NCBI GenBank assembly: GCA_012841175.1
Contig: DUVG01000011.1
Coordinates: forward strand, 1 to 19,136
Direction: 5' to 3'
Origin: Clostridium sp.
GTDB lineage: Bacteria; Bacillota; Clostridia; Acetivibrionales; Acetivibrionaceae
Length of the DNA stretch: 19,136 nt
Below the pieces are notes generated by a model. It had not been told where the DNA came from, searched no databases, and saw only the letters and a list, made by a program, of their open reading frames with translations. The translations under genes were made by a program, and so were the position numbers. Below, one piece after another: positions 14,415-19,136 of this stretch (positions are counted from its first letter, which is position 1; every line of letters begins with the position of its first letter).

Positions 14415-15293
14415 ATGGAAGATTATATTGTAAGGGTTACAGCAGAAGAAGGGAAAGTAAGAGCCGTTGCAGCAGTGACTACTAATTTAGTAAAACATGC
14501 TCAAGAAGTTCATAATCTGTCTCCACTGGCATCTGTTGCACTAGGGCGAACTCTTACAGCTTCAGTTTTAATGTCTGTCTTTTTAAAAAGCCCTAATAAT
14601 ACACAGACAATACAAATCAAAGGGGACGGACCCTTAGGAGGAATTGTTGCAGTTTCTGATTTTGAAGGAAATGTAAGGGGATATGTGCATAATCCATTGG
14701 TGGACCTGCCTTTAAACAGCAAAGGAAAATTTGATGTGGCAGAAGCTATCGGTAAAGGTTATTTAAATGTGATTAAGGACTTAGGGCTAAAAGAACCCTA
14801 TATAGGATATGTAGATTTGATATCAGGAGAAATTGCTGAAGATATAGCATATTATTATGTCTATTCAGAACAAATTCCTACTAGTGTAGCCTTGGGTGTT
14901 TTAGCTAGTTCAGATAAAATTATAGAAAATTCAGGAGGATTTATAATTCAGTTAATGCCTGGTGCTGGTGAAGAAACCATTAGTTTTATTGAAGAAAAGC
15001 TCAAAAACTTGCCTTCTGTTACAAGCTTATTGAAAGAGGGGAAAACTCCAGAAGATATACTTAATATGATATTTTCTGAAAGAAATTTAAAAATCGGAGA
15101 AAAAGCACCTTGTAATTATAAGTGTAACTGTTCAAGGGAACGTATGTTTAGAAATATAATTAGTCTTGGACAAAAGGAAATAATGGATATATTAGAAGAA
15201 CAAAATGAAATAGAAGCGCAGTGCCATTTTTGCGATATGAAATATCAATTTTCCGAGTCAGAGTTAAGGGAAGTAATTGAAGATAAAAATTAA
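14415..15293 (+). CDS. hslO: Redox-regulated chaperone Hsp33
   Basis: 292 aa, full length. Cytoplasmic holdase that is activated by oxidative unfolding stress. The zinc/redox switch is present: C237-N-C239 and C270-HF-C273, with an extra C233. The N-terminal substrate-binding domain includes QIKGDGPLGG (67-76) and GYVHNP (89-94), both family hallmarks. ATG at 14415, with a GAAGGTGGGAT ribosome site upstream. No neighbour in an operon; the cold-shock terminator lies upstream and the tRNA promoter downstream. No strong promoter is visible to me in the 14327-14414 gap. Confidence 0.96.
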   Translation: MEDYIVRVTAEEGKVRAVAAVTTNLVKHAQEVHNLSPLASVALGRTLTASVLMSVFLKSPNNTQTIQIKGDGPLGGIVAVSDFEGNVRGYVHNPLVDLPLNSKGKFDVAEAIGKGYLNVIKDLGLKEPYIGYVDLISGEIAEDIAYYYVYSEQIPTSVALGVLASSDKIIENSGGFIIQLMPGAGEETISFIEEKLKNLPSVTSLLKEGKTPEDILNMIFSERNLKIGEKAPCNYKCNCSRERMFRNIISLGQKEIMDILEEQNEIEAQCHFCDMKYQFSESELREVIEDKN

Positions 15294-15385
15294 TATGAAA
15301 ATTGTTTAAAATAAAGAAATAGTGAGTATTATAAAGAACGTAAAAGAAATAAGGATATAAATTTAAAAATACAGGTTTTTTAGTG

Positions 15386-15414
15386 TTGACTTTACTAAAT
15401 AATTTTTGTATACT
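15386..15414 (+). promoter_or_regulatory. tRNA operon promoter
   Basis: TTGACT (15386-15391), exactly 17 bp, TATACT (15409-15414). It lies 33 bp upstream of the first tRNA. It matches the vegetative sigma-A consensus closely, as expected for stable RNA. Confidence 0.88.
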
Positions 15415-15447
15415 ATCTATTGTCGCTTAAATGAAGTGTAATCACGT

Positions 15448-15523
15448 GGGCGCTTAGCTCAGCTGGGAGAGCACCTGCCTTACAAGCAGGGGGTCACAGG
15501 TTCAAGCCCTGTAGTGCCCACCA
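15448..15523 (+). tRNA. tRNA-Val (anticodon TAC)
   Basis: 76 nt with encoded CCA. The acceptor GGGCGCT pairs with AGTGCCC (one G-T pair). Anticodon stem CCTGC/GCAGG with loop CTTACAA; TAC at 15481-15483. T-loop GGTTCAAGCC is normal. First gene of the five-tRNA operon. Confidence 0.97.
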
Positions 15524-15528
15524 CACGC

Positions 15529-15605
15529 GGCCTGGTAGTTCAGCTGGTTAGAATGCCAGCCTGTCACGCTGGAGGTCGAGGGTTCGAGTCCCTTCCAGGT
15601 CGCCA
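15529..15605 (+). tRNA. tRNA-Asp (anticodon GTC)
   Basis: 77 nt with encoded CCA. Acceptor GGCCTGG/CCAGGTC (one G-T pair), discriminator G. Anticodon loop CTGTCAC with GTC at 15563-15565. Starts 5 nt after tRNA-Val. Confidence 0.97.
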
Positions 15606-15611
15606 AAATTT

Positions 15612-15687
<76 letters not shown>

Positions 15688-15738
15688 AGAAATTTGGTGA
15701 ATTATTCAATATTAGCTTGCACTATAGAAATAAAATAT

Positions 15739-15813
15739 GCGGGTTTAACTCAGTGGTAGAGTGTCACCTTGCCAAGGTGAAAGTCGCGAGTTCGAATCTC
15801 GTAACCCGCTCCA
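15739..15813 (+). tRNA. tRNA-Gly (anticodon GCC)
   Basis: 75 nt with encoded CCA. Acceptor GCGGGTT/AACCCGC; anticodon GCC at 15771-15773 on a CACCT/AGGTG stem. Separated from tRNA-Phe by 51 AT-rich nt that contain no clear promoter. Confidence 0.97.
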
Positions 15814-15826
15814 CAAGAATTTTCTT

Positions 15827-15859
15827 AGGATATCGGTGTTTTGAATAAGCTGATATCCT
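15827..15859 (+). repeat. Inverted repeat between tRNA-Gly and tRNA-Cys
   Basis: AGGATATC (15827-15834) pairs with GATATCCT (15852-15859); three more pairs (two of them G-T) extend it inward to 11 bp. No T tract follows, so it is not a terminator. Possibly an RNase processing structure in the tRNA precursor. Confidence 0.45.
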
Positions 15860-15872
15860 GCATTTAATATAT

Positions 15873-15947
15873 GGCGCCATAGCCAAGTGGTAAGGCCGAG
15901 GTCTGCAAAACCTCTATTCCCCAGTTCAAATCTGGGTGGCGCCTCCA
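15873..15947 (+). tRNA. tRNA-Cys (anticodon GCA)
   Basis: 75 nt with encoded CCA. Acceptor GGCGCCA/TGGCGCC; anticodon stem GAGGT/ACCTC with GCA at 15905-15907. Last gene of the operon, followed by a terminator. Confidence 0.97.
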
Positions 15948-15957
15948 AAGGAAAGAG

Positions 15958-15988
15958 ACTGTTGCACTAAAAAGTGCACAGTTTTTTT
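15958..15988 (+). terminator. Rho-independent terminator of the tRNA operon
   Basis: ACTG plus TGCACT (15958-15968, one bulged T) pairs with AGTGCA plus CAGT (15973-15982) around AAAA, followed by T7. Starts 11 nt after tRNA-Cys. Confidence 0.9.
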
Positions 15989-16022
15989 ATTTATAAATAT
16001 TTAAACATTTAAACATAAAAAA

Positions 16023-16076
16023 ATATGGTAAAAAAGAAGAAAGTTCTATATAGAACTTTCTTCTTTTTTATCATAT
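16023..16076. terminator. 54-bp palindrome, probable bidirectional terminator
   Basis: Near-perfect palindrome centred at 16049/16050; the only non-Watson-Crick pair is G16028/T16071. The left half is A-rich and the right half T-rich, so each strand reads a stem with a 3' T run, as in a bidirectional terminator. The stop codon and last nine or so codons of the minus-strand zinc-ribbon gene lie inside it. Confidence 0.75.
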
Positions 16077-16267
16077 AGATTATAAGTTATACATTTTGAA
16101 GCCCTTCTTGTACGTGTAGTTTTAGGTTTTTCCTCCGTTGCAGTCTTTTTTGCAGCTACACGTTTTTTAGTTGAAGAACTAGATTTAGTGGATAATATAT
16201 TTTTGCAATTTTTATTTGTGCATTTATCATCCACTATTAAAGACCCACAAGTACAAAATTGTGCCAA
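16046..16267 (-). CDS. Small zinc-ribbon protein with basic tail, unknown function
   Basis: 73 aa. The N-terminus has four cysteines in a C-x-C-x8-C-x4-C pattern (C5, C7, C16, C21), a probable zinc knuckle. A long tail follows (about 27-58) rich in Lys, Arg, Ser, Thr and Ala, like histone H1 or HU tails (KKRVAAKKTATEEKPK), then SKCITYNLYD and an acidic end. There is no signal peptide or membrane segment. This composition suggests DNA or RNA binding; the function is unknown. The TTG at 16267 is chosen because AGGAG lies 8 nt upstream; an in-frame GTG at 16276 overlaps that site. An extended -10 (TGATATACT on the minus strand, about 16289-16297) is a weak promoter candidate. The coding end runs into the palindromic terminator. 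Confidence 0.75.
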   Translation of the reverse strand: MAQFCTCGSLIVDDKCTNKNCKNILSTKSSSSTKKRVAAKKTATEEKPKTTRTRRASKCITYNLYDKKEESSI

Positions 16268-16449
16268 AAATATCACTCCTTTAATATAAGTATATCACAA
16301 AAAGTTAAGAATTAGTTATTCTTTTTACTTTTCAAAAATATCTTTTTAATATATAATGGGCAATATAAGGTTATTTTTTCATATGTTTTTTCCGATATTT
16401 ATGTTAGTATATGAATGTATAAAATTAACTTCGATAGGAGTTTTCTATA

Positions 16450-17382
16450 ATGTTTAAAAAGAAGATATTAATAATTGAAGATACCGAGTTTATGACAAAA
16501 TTAATTTCAGATGTATTGAAAGAAGCCAGGTATGAGGTTGTAACTGCTTCCACTGGAGAGGAAGGTATTCTAAAAGTCAGGGAAGAAAAGCCGGATCTTG
16601 TACTTTTAGATGTGGTTATGCCTGGCATGGATGGATTTGAAGTGTGTAAAATCTTAAGAGATGATGAAAGTAATAATCTCATGCCTATTATAATGCTTAC
16701 AGCACAGGAAAATGAGGATGATAAACTAGAGGGATTGGAGCTTGGGGCAGATGACTACATAATTAAACCCTTTAATAGCAGAGAATTGGTAAGCAGGGTT
16801 AGAAATACATTAAAGAGAATTGACAGAAACAGATGGGCAAATCCTTTGACAGGACTTCGGGGAAATATTGAAATTCAAACGGAAATTAATCAGAGAATTG
16901 CAAAAAATAAAATGTTTGCAGTTATATACGGTGACCTTGATAATTTCAAGGCATATAATGATGTCTATGGATTTGCAAGTGGTGATAGGGTTATAAAGCT
17001 AACAGCGGATGTACTTATAGATGCCACTAATACATTTGGAAATGGGGGAGACTTTATCGGTCATATTGGAGGAGACGATTTTGTCGTAATAACCACACCT
17101 GATAAAGTGGATGTGATTTGTGAAAATATCATAAAGAGTTTTGATATAAAAATTAAGGAATTATATTGTAAAGAAGATGTTGATAGAGGTTATATTGTAA
17201 CTAGCAATAGGCAAGGACAAATTATGAAGTTTCCAATAGTATCTATATCTTTATCAGTTGTTACTAACGAAGAGAGAGAACTGATAAGTCATGTGCAGGT
17301 GGCTGAAATAGCTGCAGAATTAAAGAAAAAGGCAAAGGCAATGTCAGGAAGTGTATATGTAAAAGACAGAAGAAGGGGATAG
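16450..17382 (+). CDS. Response regulator with degenerate GGDEF (GGDDF) domain
   Basis: 310 aa. Receiver domain (1-122): acidic pocket E10/D11, phospho-acceptor D54, T84 and K106 are all present. The GGDEF-type domain (about 130-310) keeps GDLDNFKAYND (161-171), which binds nucleotide and metal, but the signature reads GGDDF (207-211) instead of GGDEF/GGEEF, and the RxxD inhibitory site is NGGD (198-201). The end, AAELKKKAKAMSGSVYVKD, is shorter than the canonical C-terminus. I infer weak or no cyclase activity, or a nucleotide-sensing role. ATG at 16450 with a GATAGGAG site upstream. The next gene starts 5 nt after its stop. No histidine kinase is in the window. Confidence 0.9.
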   Translation: MFKKKILIIEDTEFMTKLISDVLKEARYEVVTASTGEEGILKVREEKPDLVLLDVVMPGMDGFEVCKILRDDESNNLMPIIMLTAQENEDDKLEGLELGADDYIIKPFNSRELVSRVRNTLKRIDRNRWANPLTGLRGNIEIQTEINQRIAKNKMFAVIYGDLDNFKAYNDVYGFASGDRVIKLTADVLIDATNTFGNGGDFIGHIGGDDFVVITTPDKVDVICENIIKSFDIKIKELYCKEDVDRGYIVTSNRQGQIMKFPIVSISLSVVTNEERELISHVQVAEIAAELKKKAKAMSGSVYVKDRRRG

Positions 17383-17387
17383 GAATT

Positions 17388-18260
17388 TTGGATAAAGAAA
17401 ACTTATTATTTGAAAGCTATAATAAGGCAATGGAAAAAGGTTTTGAGAGACTATTTAACAATACCGAGCCTGAAAAAATTTTAAAAATAAAAGATGGGGA
17501 TATACCGGATTTTTTGGATGAAGAGATAAAGGAATGGCAAAACACAGAGCTAGACCTTTTAGAAGGAATTAGTCCTAAAAAATATTTTGACGGTATAGAT
17601 AATTTAGATGAGCTAATTGAACTATTTAAAAAGGCATCTAAAATATGTGATGTTGATGTACCTGAAGTTCTTATACGCAGATTACAGTGTTTTGGTGAAG
17701 ATTTTATAGATCAATTAATGAATTTAGCTTCTTTGTCCACTTCAATAAAAGATGATGAAGAAATGCTTATTCCATTAATGGCCATTAGGTTTCTTGGAAG
17801 GCTAGAGGCAAAAAAAGCTGCGAAACTGTTACTAGACCTTTTATATGATATAGATTCTGAAAATGAAGCTATAATTGAGGAAATAAATGGTGCTATAATA
17901 AATATTGGAGATGCTAGCATAGACGGGATATTAAACAAATTAAAGAGTGCTGAAAAAATTAAAGACATTGAAGAGTACCTTTTATACTCATTAGTTCAAA
18001 TATGTGTAAATGTAGGCAAAAGTCCTAATTATGAAGATGTATATGCGTGTATTAAGGATACATTTATAAGAATGGATGATAAAATTATAGGTGCTATTTG
18101 TATTGGGGATTTAGGAGATGGAAGGGCAATACCTTTTTTAAGAGGTTATGTTGAAAAGAATATAGACTCAATTAATTACGATGTTTTTTGTGAGATTAAG
18201 GCAGCAGTGCATAAGTTAGGCGGAAATATGGATGATATAGATTTTAAAGGCAATATATAA
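17388..18260 (+). CDS. HEAT-repeat-like protein coupled to the response regulator
   Basis: 290 aa, acidic, with no signal peptide or membrane segment. The first 115 residues are helical and unrecognised. From about 120 to 280 there are paired amphipathic helices with the HEAT/PBS-lyase-like rhythm, clearest at MAIRFLGRLEAKKAAKLLLDLL, INGAIINIGDASIDGILNKL and ICIGDLGDGRAIPFLRGYV. Such repeats are protein-binding scaffolds. Start TTG at 17388; AGGGGATAGG lies just before it, inside the end of the upstream gene. Coupling to the GGDDF response regulator suggests the two work together, for example as output and partner, but no direct evidence is seen. Confidence 0.72.
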   Translation: MDKENLLFESYNKAMEKGFERLFNNTEPEKILKIKDGDIPDFLDEEIKEWQNTELDLLEGISPKKYFDGIDNLDELIELFKKASKICDVDVPEVLIRRLQCFGEDFIDQLMNLASLSTSIKDDEEMLIPLMAIRFLGRLEAKKAAKLLLDLLYDIDSENEAIIEEINGAIINIGDASIDGILNKLKSAEKIKDIEEYLLYSLVQICVNVGKSPNYEDVYACIKDTFIRMDDKIIGAICIGDLGDGRAIPFLRGYVEKNIDSINYDVFCEIKAAVHKLGGNMDDIDFKGNI

Positions 18261-18273
18261 GCATCCTAAGTTA

Positions 18274-18302
18274 CTAATTAAAGACTTAAAGTCATTAATT
18301 AG
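18274..18302 (+). other. Hairpin in the leader of the OppA-like gene
   Basis: CTAATTAA (18274-18281) pairs with TTAATTAG (18295-18302); inside, GACT pairs with AGTC around TAA after one A-A mismatch. It ends 3 nt before the AAGGAGG ribosome site (18306-18312). No T tract. Possibly an mRNA stabiliser or translation modulator. Confidence 0.45.
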
Positions 18303-18321
18303 ATTAAGGAGGCAGCTTTCT

Positions 18322-19136
18322 ATGAAGCAAAACATGTCCTATTCATTACTGTTAATTCTTTTAATTTCTCTAAATATTTTACTAACTGGATGCAGAAGTG
18401 TAGATGCCATTTCCAATGAAATAGTGATAAACTTAGGCGGTGAGCCTCAAACTATCGATCCTCAATTAGCTTCTGATATCACTTCTATAAGGGTGATAAA
18501 TGCTATATTTGAAGGATTGGTAAGAATTGATGAAAAGGGTAAACCTGTTTCTGGAGTGGCAAGCACATGGGAAATAAGTGCTGACAAGTTGACATATACA
18601 TTTCACCTTAGAGAAGATGCAAAATGGTGGAATGGAGCAGATGTTACTGCACATAATTTTAAAGATGGATGGCTTCGGGCAATTGAGCCTCATCCAGAAA
18701 ATCATGAAATTTCCCCTATGAGACATCTTCTGTTTTGTATAGAAGGGGCTTTAGAATATGCACAGGGAGAAGGAAACAAAGAAGATGTTGCTATTGTGGC
18801 AGTTGATGAAAGAACTTTGTCAGTTAAGTTAAAAAATCCAACTCCATTTTTTTTAGAACTTACATCCAATAGTGTTTTTATGCCTTTAAATACTGAATTT
18901 TACAATAGGCAACGTATTGATTCTAATATAACTACATATGGATTAGAAGCTAATACTATTATGGGAAATGGACCTTTTAAAATAACTTCATGGGATCATT
19001 ATCAGGAAATTGTACTGGAAAAAAATTATTCCTATTGGAATTTTGAAAACATTGGTTTAGAAAAAGTAAATTTTAAAATAATAACTGATAACTGGGTAGC
19101 TTTTACTGCATTTAAAGCTGGAGAAATAGATGTTAT
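18322..19136 (+). CDS. OppA-like peptide-binding lipoprotein, 3' end beyond window
   Basis: 271 residues are visible. The lipoprotein signal ends in the lipobox LTGC with C24 as the lipidated residue. The mature part shows the SBP family 5 landmarks: LGGEPQTIDPQ (near 39), TSIRVINAIFEGLVR, YTFHLREDAKWWNGADVTAHNF (with the family signature W-NG-x-x-V-T-A-x-D/N-F), and MGNGPFKITSW. It binds oligopeptides (or dipeptides, less often other solutes) outside the membrane for an Opp/Dpp ABC importer. ATG at 18322 with AAGGAGG 9 nt upstream. No permease genes are visible; they may follow outside the window, or the gene may stand alone. Start of a possible new transcript after the HEAT gene. Confidence 0.93.
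   Translation, partial: MKQNMSYSLLLILLISLNILLTGCRSVDAISNEIVINLGGEPQTIDPQLASDITSIRVINAIFEGLVRIDEKGKPVSGVASTWEISADKLTYTFHLREDAKWWNGADVTAHNFKDGWLRAIEPHPENHEISPMRHLLFCIEGALEYAQGEGNKEDVAIVAVDERTLSVKLKNPTPFFLELTSNSVFMPLNTEFYNRQRIDSNITTYGLEANTIMGNGPFKITSWDHYQEIVLEKNYSYWNFENIGLEKVNFKIITDNWVAFTAFKAGEIDV

Noticed and set aside
15698..15708. TGAATTATTCA between tRNA-Phe and tRNA-Gly, resembling ARG-box half sites
   Set aside because: Half-site spacing is wrong for an ARG box, and the site lies inside the tRNA transcript away from a promoter.
15745..15948. 67-codon minus-strand open frame across tRNA-Gly and tRNA-Cys
   Set aside because: It is a reverse reading of tRNA genes; such frames are a known false annotation.

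Overview
The window reads as chromosome from a low-GC, endospore-forming member of the Bacillota, most likely class Clostridia. Grounds: AT-rich base use, strong AGGAGG-type ribosome sites, many TTG/GTG starts, a spore SASP gene, a PucR/CdaR-type regulator followed by ftsEX, and tRNAs with encoded CCA. No species can be named from the sequence alone.

Positions 1-5600 are a minus-strand arginine biosynthesis cluster, read in the order argC, argB, a PilZ-domain gene, argD, argF and a GNAT acetyltransferase cut by the window edge. Together argB, argC, argD and argF cover N-acetylglutamate to N-acetylornithine and ornithine to citrulline. argJ/argE (acetyl removal) and a classical argA are not here. 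argC and argD each have a promoter of the same design (TTGAAT, 17 bp, TATAAT) with an ARG-box-like operator in the spacer, so they are probably both repressed by ArgR/AhrC. The PilZ gene, a likely c-di-GMP receptor, is a foreign member of this cluster.

Positions 5800-12500 are on the plus strand. They hold an orphan MsmX/UgpC-type sugar ABC ATPase with its own terminator, a PucR/CdaR-like regulator, ftsE and ftsX (overlapping), a secreted coiled-coil M23 peptidase that is the probable FtsEX-controlled cell-wall hydrolase, and a membrane-anchored S41 (Ctp) protease. This is a cell-envelope and division module.

Positions 12700-15300 hold an SspF-like SASP gene, a YqeM-like methyltransferase, a cold-shock protein and hslO (Hsp33). 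The first and third have clear terminators, and the methyltransferase and cold-shock genes have recognisable promoters.

Positions 15380-15990 are a tRNA operon (Val-TAC, Asp-GTC, Phe-GAA, Gly-GCC, Cys-GCA) with a near-consensus promoter and a terminator. It is followed by a tiny minus-strand zinc-ribbon/basic-tail protein gene whose stop codon lies inside a 54-bp palindrome.

Positions 16450-19136 hold a response regulator with a degenerate GGDEF (GGDDF) domain, a tightly linked HEAT-repeat-like protein and the 5' part of an OppA-type lipoprotein gene. Most of the window is ordinary housekeeping sequence. The points worth a second look are the PilZ gene and paired operators in the arginine cluster, the GNAT at its end, the GGDDF/HEAT pair, and the zinc-ribbon gene with its palindromic terminator.
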